Source: Bacillota bacterium | Lineage (GTDB): Bacteria > Bacillota > Bacilli > Paenibacillales > Paenibacillaceae | Direction of reading: 5' to 3' | Assembly: GCA_023460795.1 (NCBI GenBank) | Contig: JAEWPC010000005.1 | Span: forward strand, 68,958-132,957 | DNA: 64,000 nucleotides | Shown here: piece after piece, positions 26,201 through 34,227 of the stretch | Layout: every line of letters begins with the position of its first letter | Position numbering within the stretch: the stretch's first letter is position 1 | Position numbers and translations under genes: made by a program | The notes under the pieces: model-generated | Seen by the model: the letters and a program-made list of their open reading frames with translations, nothing else | Told to the model about the DNA's origin: nothing | The model's database searches: none

Positions 26201-27342
26201 TTGCCACGGCAAGCAAATCGTTGGTGATTATCGATGTCGAAGACTCGGAAGGAGCTGTCCAAGTGCAGCTTCCCGCAAAGTCTGTGGGGGCTATTAAGGA
26301 ATCTTATCCCGATACCGTATTCGAAGTCAGATTGAACGGAGCTAGTTTCCAATTGCAGGTACAAGTGCTTGATCTGGCGGAATTGGCGGAACAACTCGGA
26401 GTCAGTCCGGATCGGATGCAGGTGCAGGTCGCGATGAAGCAAGTAACGGGAGCCGCAAAGGAACAACTGGAGCAGGCTGCCGGTAAGCAAAGACTTAAGC
26501 TGGTCAGTCAGGCGATTGACTATATGCTGACCGTATCGGCGGGTGAACAAACGGTTGAAATCAAGGATTTCGGCGGTACGTACATGGTCCGGTCAATCAT
26601 GTTGGGAGAGGTCGAGCGGGGAACCCGCTTGACGGCCGTATGGTATGACCCTGTCGGCCAGAAGTTCCGCTTCGTTCCCGCCGTGATGACGGCAGGGAGC
26701 GCGGATCGGCAAGAGATGGCGATGAAAGCGCCGCATAACAGCATCTATGCCGTTGTGGAAGCGGATCATCCGTCTTTCGCCGATCTAAAGGGGCACTGGG
26801 CGCAACGGGACGTGGAGCTGCTGGCATCCAGGCTGATCGTACAAGGGGTATCCGATAGCATGTTCGCGCCGGACACACGGATAACCAGGGCCGAATTCAC
26901 CGCATTGCTCGTCCGCGCTCTGGGGATCGGGGTAGAAGACAACGTCGAGAAGATCACCTTCCAGGACGTTCGCCGGGATCAATGGTATGCATCGGCGATC
27001 GAGGCAGGGGTAAGCGCGGGGTTGGTTAGTGGTTCGGGCGGCCGTTTTGCGCCGGACGCTCCGATCACCCGGGAACAGATGGCCGTAATGACGGCGAATG
27101 CATTATCGATTACGGGGCATTCCGGAGTGGATGTCAGTCGGGTAGAGAGCTTGTTACATAAGTTCTCCGACCGCTCGGACATCTCCTCGTGGGCGACAAT
27201 GGCAGTCGCGCATGCCGTCGAGGCCGGCATTATCGCTGGGGCGACGGACAATACGATGGCGCCGTCGGCGTATGCGACGAGAGCGGAAGCGGCCGTCATA
27301 CTGAAACGTTTGTTGCTATTTATGGAGTTTATGGATCAATAA
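23209..27342 (+). CDS. Giant surface protein with GLUG repeats and three SLH domains
   Basis: GTG 23209 follows GGGAGG by 8 bases and opens a signal peptide (hydrophobic core TMLAAMLLFGALLP, cleavage near VFADF). The 1377-residue protein has two blocks of GLUG-type repeats (~residues 140-225 and ~490-580; for example VGGLVGYSG, VGGLAGYV, TGGLAGEIDGG), cadherin-like/beta-sandwich stretches between, and three S-layer homology domains at ~1188-1240, ~1249-1305 and ~1319-1370 (FADLKGHWAQ, FQDVRRDQWY, FSDRSDISSW). SLH domains anchor it to pyruvylated secondary cell-wall polymer. It probably serves adhesion or carbohydrate contact. The upstream operator links it to the neighbouring two-component system. 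Confidence 0.92.
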   Translation: MTILYQRIGRTMLAAMLLFGALLPMGESGRVFADFADEPCGRSGEDPCVITTIAQLLEVDDSADNLTKNYELGADLDLGGIANWVPLASFAAPFKGTLDGKGHTISNLTIDTRPAGPSYRGLFARSDNATFRDIGLHEVSINVANGDYVGGLVGYSGNMTFENVYVTGSISGGMAVGGLAGYVANGNLRHSYAAVKVVGLDPELEYGGLVGKVDGVVNATSTYYNSDLTDRSAVGTPLTEDEMTNSNNYEGVGWDFSNTGNWGIIEGVTYPMHRATYNRLLLDTLEVADGSGTIAIQPSFQADQFAYKAIVPNGDTSVTVSTYAEGSVSVGDGGGVESVPLDEGENPISIKVSSTGVALPGPDPLPNPIVVEYTLTIAREDGSEDYPHSITTAEQLGAIGSGNYGLDDSYQLMNDIDLADYLSAGETGYHLGAGWDPIGDEANPFTGVFEGNKHVISNLFIDRSGEDHVGLFAVLAGADTVVNRLGLVDADVTGNGKTGGLAGEIDGGTITKSYVTGNVAGAGNEVGGLAGSLSSGNVSESYAAATVSGNDQVGGLIGYADHDGVTDSFWDTSINGLTASGGGSGAIGKATADMQVKSAFQTAGWDFTGTWAMIDGTTYPMFPSHYESVKLSSVGVGTSRGTLNWSPGAFVSGNGEYTILASEFITAVDVTASPAAAGTKVVIDGTEDVSVTIPVTPGDNKIGIATTDVNGFAQGAYQLTIRVPGPGQADLELPIERVYGAGDTLTFIVTYEDDVSVTGSPRIPITIDNGSGTETVYAGFTGKPFGEPNKLIFEYVVEAGLLDLDGIEIGAAIELTGGAGITASGAVVPLGLPSVDGDGIQIDSKAPTIVITQDPAAGTLTQDKVELTIAADGTGSGIAEVKWAAGGQTESYFASGGTALVGDFFEVEDNGTYTVYARDALGNEAVEEIDVGNIGTTPPPAGTVYLPSYTPTVTKAPDGSIVIAIGPANLVKEKQEDGTVIEKAALTDEVLQQALRLLATASKSLVIIDVEDSEGAVQVQLPAKSVGAIKESYPDTVFEVRLNGASFQLQVQVLDLAELAEQLGVSPDRMQVQVAMKQVTGAAKEQLEQAAGKQRLKLVSQAIDYMLTVSAGEQTVEIKDFGGTYMVRSIMLGEVERGTRLTAVWYDPVGQKFRFVPAVMTAGSADRQEMAMKAPHNSIYAVVEADHPSFADLKGHWAQRDVELLASRLIVQGVSDSMFAPDTRITRAEFTALLVRALGIGVEDNVEKITFQDVRRDQWYASAIEAGVSAGLVSGSGGRFAPDAPITREQMAVMTANALSITGHSGVDVSRVESLLHKFSDRSDISSWATMAVAHAVEAGIIAGATDNTMAPSAYATRAEAAVILKRLLLFMEFMDQ

Positions 27343-27360
27343 ATGACCGATAAGATGCAT

Positions 27361-27390
27361 CCCGCCTCAATCCCGAGGCGGGATTTTTTT
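27361..27390 (+). terminator. Terminator after the SLH gene
   Basis: CCCGCCTC pairs with GAGGCGGG over a 6-base loop, followed by a run of seven T after one A. Confidence 0.88.
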
Positions 27391-27525
27391 ACTGCCCGGA
27401 GACTGCACCCTATAGCGTGTATCGGTACGTCTAGAACGATGAGAAGGATTTTCTCTAAAAAAATGGAGCGCCCGTGAAAAATAAAGGCGCCCTCAGTTGT
27501 ATTGAAGATGAAAGGAGGTGCTGAG

Positions 27526-28023
27526 GTGTACGATTCATTAGAGCTCAATGAATCCGTGCGACGGGCCTTGGAACTTTATTCGCATAGCTTGATCAAGATT
27601 GCCTTCGCGTATTTGAAAAACACGGCGGACGCGGAAGAAGTAGCCCAAGAGGTATTCCTCGTCTATTGGCAGAAGCGCCCCGTATTCGATAACGCCGAAC
27701 ATGAGAAAGCTTGGCTCATCCGAGCGACCATCAATAAAAGCAAAAACATGCTGAAAACCGGATGGTTCCGCAGCCGCAACCCGGTTCCCGAAGACCTGAG
27801 CTACCTCCCCAAGGAAGAGAGCGACGTTTTGCAAGCCGTGTTAGCCTTGGACAAGAAATATCGGATACCGATCCATCTGCACTATTACGAAGGTTATTCC
27901 ATTCAGGAGATCGCGACGATTCTTGAAGCTAAACCCGCCACGGTGGGAACATGGCTGGCGAGAGGACGCGCGCTCCTTAAGCAAATGATTGGAGGCACGG
28001 AGGATGAAGAAATCTGTTTATAA
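27526..28023 (+). CDS. ECF RNA polymerase sigma factor
   Basis: GTG 27526 is set by the strong AAAGGAGGTG just upstream. The 165-residue protein has region 2 (SLIKIAFAYLKNTADAEEVAQEVFLVYW, within residues 20-47) and region 4 (YYEGYSIQEIATILEAKPATVGTWLARGR). Its stop lies inside the next gene, whose product has one membrane segment and may be its anti-sigma partner. The group resembles B. subtilis SigV/SigM-like stress factors, but the regulon cannot be inferred. Confidence 0.9.
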   Translation: MYDSLELNESVRRALELYSHSLIKIAFAYLKNTADAEEVAQEVFLVYWQKRPVFDNAEHEKAWLIRATINKSKNMLKTGWFRSRNPVPEDLSYLPKEESDVLQAVLALDKKYRIPIHLHYYEGYSIQEIATILEAKPATVGTWLARGRALLKQMIGGTEDEEICL

Positions 28024-28564
28024 ATCCGCGATGTCCCATTTGAAGACCAGCGAGGATTTCCAAGAAGCGACTTATACCAAATTGATGAAACATAAGGAGA
28101 GAATGAATATGGAATTGGCGAAGAAGAGAAAAGCAACGGGTTGGATGGCTGGAATAGCGGCGTGCGCGGTGCTTGCGGTAGGCCTTATTGCTCTCAATCA
28201 GAACTCCCCGGCGTCGACGCCTTCGTCTCAATCTGCGACCCCGTCCGAGACCCAGTCTTCGACTTCCACTCCGACGAACACGACAAAGCCTCCGATTATG
28301 GGCAAGGTGGCGGTGAACATCGACGGCGTCATCTCCGAAGTAAGCGAGGACGGCAAGAGCTTCAAGGTCGGCGATCTGTGGGTTACCGTGACTCCGGAGA
28401 CGAAGATGGGCATAGACGGACCTACCGCAGCGGAGCCTTCCGAAGAGCTGCTGCAGAAGGAATTCAAAGTAGGGAACATCGTGTCCGGCTTCACGACCGA
28501 CGACATCGGCACGGGCAAGGTGAACGCAACGAACATCTATAACAATATGGCTCCAGCGCAATAA
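28004..28564 (+). CDS. Single-pass membrane protein, probable sigma-factor partner
   Basis: ATG 28004 (behind GGAGG) overlaps the sigma gene by 20 bases, so translation is coupled. The 186-residue protein has a short basic cytoplasmic head (~45 residues, YTKLMKHKERMNMELAKKRK), a membrane segment WMAGIAACAVLAVGLIAL (~46-63), a Ser/Thr/Pro-rich linker and an extracellular domain with VNIDGVISEVSEDGKSF. The layout fits an anti-sigma factor, but the cytoplasmic part has no recognisable zinc-finger or RsiV motif; the assignment rests on context. Confidence 0.7.
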   Translation: MKKSVYKSAMSHLKTSEDFQEATYTKLMKHKERMNMELAKKRKATGWMAGIAACAVLAVGLIALNQNSPASTPSSQSATPSETQSSTSTPTNTTKPPIMGKVAVNIDGVISEVSEDGKSFKVGDLWVTVTPETKMGIDGPTAAEPSEELLQKEFKVGNIVSGFTTDDIGTGKVNATNIYNNMAPAQ

Positions 28565-28577
28565 GAGCGGAGTGCGA

Positions 28578-28624
28578 AGGGGGTGTGCCGGTAGTCTATA
28601 CAACATGACTATCGGCACACCCCT
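28578..28624. terminator. Bidirectional terminator
   Basis: A long stem beginning AGGGGTGTGCCG pairs with CGGCACACCCCT, extended by TAGTC/GACTA, between convergent genes. Confidence 0.75.
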
Positions 28625-28632
28625 GTTGTCTA

Positions 28633-29445
28633 TTAAAGATCAATTTGATAGCATCTTACATAATCGATGGCGAACTCGCTCGGATAAACAGGCAACTCGA
28701 AGTTTCCGTTCTTCTGGGGAGGGATTTCATATACGTTAAGCATCAATTGCATGGGATAGTCTGGCGACTGACGCGAGCGATGAATCAACTCGTTATCAAC
28801 ATAAAAGTCAACGCCTTCGGGAGTCCAATCGATCGCATAGATATGGAATTGCGTCGGGTCCATCGCCAACTCCCGTTCGAAAAACTCCTCTTCAATCGCA
28901 GGATCACCGAACGCATGAATGCCGAAGCCGAGCGTGCACGCTCCGTCCCTCACGTTCCACCCTTTCAATTCGAACGGGCAAATTTCCGCCGAACGCTCGG
29001 GCTTATCCTCGAAGCCAATCATCCAGAACGCGCAGACATTCCGAGGCGTACCAAGTCCTTTGGCCCGAATTTCGAAATAGCCGTACTGCTGGACGAACAA
29101 CCGCTCCTTTGCCTGTTCCTCTCGAACGCGGCAATTCTGCGAAAATCGATGTTGTCCGAGCGCGCTGCCGAGAGGCCCGGCGAACACTCCCGTCTGCAGG
29201 CTGCTCACTTTCACGTCTCCATCGAATTCTTTGCACCACGGTTGTTGGCCTTCGGTAATTCGCAAGAGAAGCTGACTGTTATCGAACCGGTAATTTGCGA
29301 TTGTGTTGGGGCGACTGCTCCATTGCGGCAAGTAATAGGGCAGCCATTTCGTCCGATCCAGCTCTCCTGTCTCGAAGTCGTCGTTGTATACGAGGATGTA
29401 CCCGGCTTTTTCTAGAGGGTTTCTCGGAAAATCCCGCTTATTCAT
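28633..29445 (-). CDS. GH16-like glycoside hydrolase with altered catalytic motif
   Basis: The 270-residue jelly-roll protein has the family 16 order: YNDDFETGELDRTKW near the start, YGYFEIRAKG (~121-130), ending DWTPEGVDFYVDNELI (~215-230). No signal peptide is seen. The active-site motif, normally E-x-D-x-x-E, reads E154-I-C156-P-F-E159: both glutamates are kept but the assisting Asp is Cys. Family members cleave beta-glucans, agar or similar; the substitution may lower or change activity. It is a single-gene unit divergent from the MscS-like channel. Confidence 0.8.
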   Translation of the reverse strand: MNKRDFPRNPLEKAGYILVYNDDFETGELDRTKWLPYYLPQWSSRPNTIANYRFDNSQLLLRITEGQQPWCKEFDGDVKVSSLQTGVFAGPLGSALGQHRFSQNCRVREEQAKERLFVQQYGYFEIRAKGLGTPRNVCAFWMIGFEDKPERSAEICPFELKGWNVRDGACTLGFGIHAFGDPAIEEEFFERELAMDPTQFHIYAIDWTPEGVDFYVDNELIHRSRQSPDYPMQLMLNVYEIPPQKNGNFELPVYPSEFAIDYVRCYQIDL

Positions 29446-29523
29446 TGCGCCTCACTCCTTTTTCATATATTAACTAGACTCCTCCACCTTCCGCAAACAA
29501 CTACTAGGTTAGATATGGATGGT

Positions 29524-29552
29524 TTGAACGAAAGGACGACCTATACTATACT
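29524..29552 (+). promoter_or_regulatory. SigA-type promoter of the MscS-like channel
   Basis: TTGAAC (29524-29529), a 17-base spacer and TATACT (29547-29552) lie 38 bases before the channel start. Confidence 0.6.
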
Positions 29553-29590
29553 AGTCCCTAACATCAAACAAGCTTGACAAGGAGTTGACT

Positions 29591-30850
29591 ATGGAAGTAA
29601 TCAAAGACGCTCTAGCTGATCTCAAAGTTCAAGAGGATGTCGCTCTCTATCTCTCGAACATCATCATGATTATGTTTATCGTCATGCTCTGCGTTGCGGC
29701 TAATTTTATCACTAAGAAAATCGTGCTTCGGGTCATTACCCACGTCATCACCAAAAGCAGATTCAAGTGGTACAGTATCCTGTTGGAGCGAAAGGTGTTC
29801 CAGAAGCTTTCCCATCTGGTACCGGCCATTACCATCTATAACTTTGCGTCCTCGTTCCCGGACTATCAGGCGCTCATCGAGAAGAGCGCGTTTTGCTATA
29901 TTTTTATTGTGGCGATCCTGGCATTGAACGCTTTCTTGGATGCCGTCAACGATATTTATTTAATGTACGAAGAGTCTAGAATCAGGCCGATCAAAAGCTT
30001 CATCCAAGTCGCCAAAATCATCATTTTCATCGTTGGCGGCATTACGCTCATCGCCACCTTGATCGGCAAGAGCCCGCTCTTGCTGTTAAGCGGGCTTGGC
30101 GCTCTGTCGGCCGTGCTGATGTTGATCTTCAAGGATTCCCTGCTCGGTCTCGTGGCCGGCGTCCAATTGTCCGCCAACGACATGGTTCGCGTCGGCGATT
30201 GGATCGAGATGCCGAAATATAACGCCGACGGCGACGTCATCGAGATTACGCTGAATACGGTAAAGGTTAAGAACTGGGATAAAACCATTACGATGGTCCC
30301 CAGCTATGCCTTCATCTCCGACTCCTTTAAAAACTGGAGAGGCATGCAGGACACGGGCGGCCGGCGGATCAAACGATCCATCTACATCGATACGTCCAGC
30401 ATCCAATTCTGTACGGATGAGATGATCGAGCGATTCAAGAAAATCCACCTTCTTAAGGATTATATAGAAACCAAAGAGAAAGAAATCGAAGCCTATAATC
30501 AGGAGAACCGCATCGATCCTTCGAGCAGAGTGAATGGAAGAAACCTGACGAATATCGGCACCTACCGAATCTATATAGATAACTACCTGAAGAAACACCC
30601 GTTTATTCATAAGGAACTGACGTCCATGGTCAGGCAGCTGGCTCCGGGAGAACACGGCTTGCCTTTGGAAATTTACGCGTTCACAAGCGATATCCGCTGG
30701 CTGTCTTATGAAGCGATTCAAGCCGACATCTTCGACCATTGCTTGGCCGTGGCATCGGAGTTTGGCTTGCGAGTATACCAGAATCCGACGGGCTACGATA
30801 TGCGCGGGTTAGCTGAACCGGCCTCAAGATTCGCGGTAGAACGCGGGTAA
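29591..30850 (+). CDS. Mechanosensitive channel of the MscS superfamily (YbdG-like)
   Basis: ATG 29591 is chosen over TTG 29585 because AAGGAG is then 6 bases upstream. The 419-residue protein has about five membrane segments in the first 190 residues, an MscS pore/beta domain (LLLSGLGALSAVLMLIFKDSLLGLVAGVQ, in part, around 160-190, then DMVRVGDWIEMP) and a long soluble C-terminal domain. Length and C-terminus match the YbdG/MscM branch, which responds mildly to osmotic downshift, more than small MscS. The following YrdB-family gene starts 27 bases later and may be cotranscribed. Confidence 0.87.
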   Translation: MEVIKDALADLKVQEDVALYLSNIIMIMFIVMLCVAANFITKKIVLRVITHVITKSRFKWYSILLERKVFQKLSHLVPAITIYNFASSFPDYQALIEKSAFCYIFIVAILALNAFLDAVNDIYLMYEESRIRPIKSFIQVAKIIIFIVGGITLIATLIGKSPLLLLSGLGALSAVLMLIFKDSLLGLVAGVQLSANDMVRVGDWIEMPKYNADGDVIEITLNTVKVKNWDKTITMVPSYAFISDSFKNWRGMQDTGGRRIKRSIYIDTSSIQFCTDEMIERFKKIHLLKDYIETKEKEIEAYNQENRIDPSSRVNGRNLTNIGTYRIYIDNYLKKHPFIHKELTSMVRQLAPGEHGLPLEIYAFTSDIRWLSYEAIQADIFDHCLAVASEFGLRVYQNPTGYDMRGLAEPASRFAVERG

Positions 30851-30877
30851 TCGGGATCCTGAAACCTTTGGGGGCGA

Positions 30878-31240
30878 ATGAACATGAAGCCGATAGATGG
30901 AATGATACTCACTGTATTTTTTCTGCTCGAGATCGCTGCGATGATTGCGCTCGGAGCTTACGGATACCATATCGGCACCGGGACAGCGGTCGGAATCCTA
31001 TTGGCGATCGCTTTGCCGCTGGCGGTCGCCATTCTATGGGGGATGTTTCTTTCCCCGAAGGCTTCGCGCCCCGTCTTCACCTATCCCGTTCGAACGGCTT
31101 TGAAGCTCGTAGTTTTCGTGCTGGCTTCGGCAGCCTTGTACGCAATAGATCAGGTGGCGCTTGGACTAGCTTTTCTGATCTTATCCTTCTTTATCGTGGC
31201 GACAGTCTTTATCTTAAAGTTGCATGAAGTTAAGATGTGA
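30878..31240 (+). CDS. YrdB-family (DUF2568) four-helix membrane protein
   Basis: The 120-residue protein has four membrane segments and the family start ILTVFFLLEIAAMIALGAYG with WGMFLSPKA in the central loop. The function of the family is unknown. It follows the channel gene closely and is followed by a terminator. Confidence 0.8.
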   Translation: MNMKPIDGMILTVFFLLEIAAMIALGAYGYHIGTGTAVGILLAIALPLAVAILWGMFLSPKASRPVFTYPVRTALKLVVFVLASAALYAIDQVALGLAFLILSFFIVATVFILKLHEVKM

Positions 31241-31277
31241 ATGGATTGGGTCAGGAAACAATTAGAAGATTGTCACG

Positions 31278-31309
31278 GCTCGTTAAGCTTCGGCTTGGCG
31301 GGCTTTTTT
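31278..31309 (+). terminator. Terminator with UUCG tetraloop
   Basis: GCTCGTTAAGC pairs with GCTTGGCGGGC (several G-U pairs) around TTCG, then TTTTTT. Confidence 0.85.
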
Positions 31310-31341
31310 AGTTTTTGCGCACTTGTGTGTAAGTGGGAACA

Positions 31342-31365
31342 TATGTTACATTAAACCTATGTTAC
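31342..31365 (+). promoter_or_regulatory. Direct repeat TATGTTAC, candidate PadR binding site
   Basis: TATGTTAC occurs at 31342-31349 and 31358-31365, with ACATATGT forming a small palindrome at 31339. PadR operators contain ATGT/ACAT half-sites, and the repeats end 18 bases before the PadR-family start, so autoregulation is plausible. Confidence 0.45.
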
Positions 31366-31383
31366 GATAAGAGGGGATAGCGA

Positions 31384-32307
31384 ATGAACATTCAACACGC
31401 GATTCTGGGGCTATTGCGAAATCAGTCTCTCACGGGATACGACATGAAAAAAGCGATGCAGAAGTCGCCGTTCATCTACTGGTCGGGCAACAATAGCCAA
31501 ATCTATCGCGCGCTGGCCGAGCTTGAGGACGAGGGCTTCGTCAGCGTCGAGATCAAACATGGCGAGGCTTCCCCGACCAAAAAGATCTATACGTTGACGA
31601 ATCGAGGTCGAGAGGAACTGCATCGATTAACGCTAGGATTTCCCGAGGCGCCGGAAATACGCAAAACCTTTCTGATGCAGCTGGTGTTCGGCGGAAACCT
31701 TACCCGACCGGAGCTTGAATCCTTGCTTGAACAATACAGCGGCGAAGTGAAGGGTATGGCGCTTACAGTGAACAACAATGGTTCATCCGATCTTAGTACG
31801 CCCTATGAATCGGCGATACGGGAATTGGTCATGGAGAACATCCGCCAGATGTATGAGTCCGAATTGAGATGGATCGACAAGGTGCGGTCGGTCGCTCTCC
31901 CTCTTGCGCCGGACAAACCTGAAATGAAAGAGAAAGGACGTCATTCTACTATGAAATTCAATAAGGTTCATAAGAACGGCCAGGATTACATCGAAGTCGT
32001 TGCCGGTGAAATCAAGGAAGAGCAGGATGGTCTTCATCTGGTGGCGGCATGCGCGGAGAACGGCACGAACAAGGTGATGCTTCCCGCAGCGTGCTTGTCG
32101 GAGCAGTTCCTGCAGCTCTCGACTCGTGTAGCAGGAATGGTGCTGCAAAAGCTCACCAACTACAACATCAAGGCCGTTGCGGTGCTTGATGCTGACAAAG
32201 CTCGAGGTAAATTTAAGGATTTTCTTGTAGAAGCCAACCGCGGGAGGCTATTCCATGCCTTTGAGGATCGGGGGCAAGCGGAAAGCTGGTTGTTGGAGGA
32301 TAAATAA
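31384..32307 (+). CDS. PadR-family regulator fused to a DUF4180 domain
   Basis: Residues 1-~175 form a PadR winged helix (NIQHAILGLLRNQSLTGYDM, YWSGNNSQIYRALAELEDEG) with the usual helical dimerisation tail. From Met190 (position 31951) the protein continues as a ~117-residue DUF4180 domain, which in other bacteria is a stand-alone protein. There is no stop or frameshift between them. An internal start at 31951 with GAAAGGA upstream could also yield the second domain alone. The fused domain could act as ligand sensor. The alpha/beta hydrolase gene begins within the stop codon (TAATG), so the two are coupled. Confidence 0.85.
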   Translation: MNIQHAILGLLRNQSLTGYDMKKAMQKSPFIYWSGNNSQIYRALAELEDEGFVSVEIKHGEASPTKKIYTLTNRGREELHRLTLGFPEAPEIRKTFLMQLVFGGNLTRPELESLLEQYSGEVKGMALTVNNNGSSDLSTPYESAIRELVMENIRQMYESELRWIDKVRSVALPLAPDKPEMKEKGRHSTMKFNKVHKNGQDYIEVVAGEIKEEQDGLHLVAACAENGTNKVMLPAACLSEQFLQLSTRVAGMVLQKLTNYNIKAVAVLDADKARGKFKDFLVEANRGRLFHAFEDRGQAESWLLEDK

Positions 32308-33158
32308 TGACTACGATATATAAGAGCGAAGCAGGTAAACAGAAGGTGTTGGCGGAATACAGAAGGATTCTTGCGGACTGGCCTGTTGATAACAAACAGT
32401 ATTATATCGCAACTTCATACGGCGAGACGTTCGTCATTGAATCCGGAGATCCGACAAGTCCGGCGTTAGTGTTGCTTCATGGGAGCTTGTCGAACTCTTT
32501 CTCCTGGTATGGCGACGTAGCACTGCTAAGCGAGCGATTCCATGTGTTCGCTGTTGATCTGCTCGGCGAGGCCGGCCTTTCCGCGGAAAGCCGGCCAACC
32601 TATCAAAGCGGAGCTTACGAGCAATGGTTGGATGAGGTCATCGCTCGCCTCGGCATTAAGCCATGCGCGATCGCCGGTCAGTCTCTGGGCGGTTGGATGG
32701 CGCTTCGTTACGCGACCATTCATCCGGACAAGGTAAGCCATCTCGCTCTTCTGTGTCCTGGCGGGCTTGCGAGGCAAAGGCGGGATTTTCTGTTCAGAGT
32801 ATTGTTACGATCCATCGCTGCTCGCGGCGATCAATCCAAAGTCATTAATGGCGTATTAGGCATAGATGAGGGCATTAGCGATACAGACGAGTTCCGCAGA
32901 ACGCTGGAGTATATCCTTCTCATCAATCAATATGAGAAACCTCGTTATGCAACGCTCCCCGTGTTCAGCGACGGCGAGCTCTCCCGTCTTACCATGCCGA
33001 TCCTCGTTATATTCGGCGAGAACGATATGCTCTTAAACGCCAAGAAGAGTATCGGCCGGATCGAGCGCACCGCTCCGAACGTCACTTCAGTTCTCCTGCC
33101 GAACGTGGGACATGCTGTCTTGGGGCAAGTAGAACGGATACGGGATTTCTTAGGTTAG
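32307..33158 (+). CDS. Alpha/beta hydrolase
   Basis: The 283-residue hydrolase has the oxyanion region VLLHGSLSNSFSW (~54-66), nucleophile elbow AGQSLGGWM (Ser near 120), acid Asp in FGENDMLL (~241) and His in GHAVLGQ near the C-terminus. The family covers esterases, haloperoxidases and C-C hydrolases. It is translationally coupled to the PadR-DUF4180 regulator, which presumably controls it, and its last 9 bases overlap the convergent TetR gene. Confidence 0.88.
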   Translation: MTTIYKSEAGKQKVLAEYRRILADWPVDNKQYYIATSYGETFVIESGDPTSPALVLLHGSLSNSFSWYGDVALLSERFHVFAVDLLGEAGLSAESRPTYQSGAYEQWLDEVIARLGIKPCAIAGQSLGGWMALRYATIHPDKVSHLALLCPGGLARQRRDFLFRVLLRSIAARGDQSKVINGVLGIDEGISDTDEFRRTLEYILLINQYEKPRYATLPVFSDGELSRLTMPILVIFGENDMLLNAKKSIGRIERTAPNVTSVLLPNVGHAVLGQVERIRDFLG

Positions 33159-33737
33159 TTCATGCCGCGAGGTCAACTGGATGAAATCCGATACTCGTTC
33201 CTTCAGGCCTGCTAACCTTCGTTCAAAGACGGACTTATCATGGAGAGCTCTACTGAGAAGCAAGCTCCCCTGAATTCCGCTGACTACTTCTTCGGCAAGT
33301 TCGCTAGCCGCTTCGGCGGATACGCCTGTTCGAACGATGGCAGTACCTAGAGCTTGAATCCACCGTTCAAAATATTGCCGAATCATCGAGGAGAACCGGT
33401 CGCGCGTCTCGTCAAGGGCGAACGCTCCGACCAGGCAGATGCGCCCGCCCGACTGGAAGTACGTGTCAACCTCGCGCCACATATGTTCAATAGCCGCGAG
33501 AGGCTCGTCTTTTTCGAGGGGCACGAACAGGTGGCTGATGAACCATTGGTCGATATGCGCGAGAATCTCGGCAGCCATCTCATCTTTGCCGCCAGGGAAG
33601 AAGTAGTAGAGGCTCCCTTTGGACAGTCGGGTACGGGCCGTGATTTTACTCATCGATGCGCCCTCGAAACCTAGCTCGCGGAATACTTCGGCAATCATAG
33701 GGATGACATCCGCTTTTTCGTGAACGATCCTGGTCAT
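33150..33737 (-). CDS. TetR-family regulator (YxaF/LmrA-like)
   Basis: ATG 33737 (MTRIVHEKADVI) is chosen as the start of the DNA-binding domain and because it overlaps the upstream gene's stop by four bases; the 195-residue product then has normal length. The recognition region reads GASMSKITARTRLSKGSLYYFFPGGKDEM, in part at ~25-50. The C-terminal domain resembles the YxaF/LmrA group. It shares a transcript with the DUF1348 gene and probably binds the operator at 34232-34247. Confidence 0.88.
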   Translation of the reverse strand: MTRIVHEKADVIPMIAEVFRELGFEGASMSKITARTRLSKGSLYYFFPGGKDEMAAEILAHIDQWFISHLFVPLEKDEPLAAIEHMWREVDTYFQSGGRICLVGAFALDETRDRFSSMIRQYFERWIQALGTAIVRTGVSAEAASELAEEVVSGIQGSLLLSRALHDKSVFERRLAGLKERVSDFIQLTSRHELT

Positions 33738-34195
33738 AAGCCTAAATCGGATAGCCCAGGATGATCGTCGGGGCGCCGCCCGAGCGGCCAATGAAACTTA
33801 CGTTCCTCTTCGCGAATGGGCATATCGTTGATGGAGGCGAACCGGCGCTTCATCAAGCCATCGGCCGCAAACTCCCAATTTTCGTTCCCATACGAACGAT
33901 ACCAATTGCCGCTGTCGTCATGCCATTCGTATGCGAAGCGCACGGCAATCCGGTCATCGGTGAAGGACCACAGTTCTTTAATAAGGCGATAGTCCAGTTC
34001 CTTCGCCCATTTCCTTGCTAGGAACGCCGCAATCTCCGCGCGTCCGACGGGAAATTCGGCGCGATTGCGCCAAGTACTGTCCTCGGTATAAACAAGGGAT
34101 ACCCGTTGCGGGTCGCGGCTGTTCCAGCTGTCTTCAGCCATTCGAACCTTCTGCGTTGCGGATTCATACGTGAATGGGGGGATGAGTATCGTCAA
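33734..34195 (-). CDS. DUF1348 / SnoaL-like (NTF2-fold) protein
   Basis: The 153-residue cone-shaped NTF2-fold protein has the family hallmarks ESATQKVRMAEDSWNSRDP, TWRNRAEF and FAYEWHDDSGNWYRSYGNE. The function of the family is unknown; the fold binds small hydrophobic ligands. It is the first gene of a two-gene unit with the TetR regulator, which suggests induction by a ligand of that repressor. Confidence 0.85.
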   Translation of the reverse strand: MTILIPPFTYESATQKVRMAEDSWNSRDPQRVSLVYTEDSTWRNRAEFPVGRAEIAAFLARKWAKELDYRLIKELWSFTDDRIAVRFAYEWHDDSGNWYRSYGNENWEFAADGLMKRRFASINDMPIREEERKFHWPLGRRPDDHPGLSDLGL

Positions 34196-34227
34196 TCGAA
34201 CCCCTCGCTTTCTGTACCTTTTGGATT

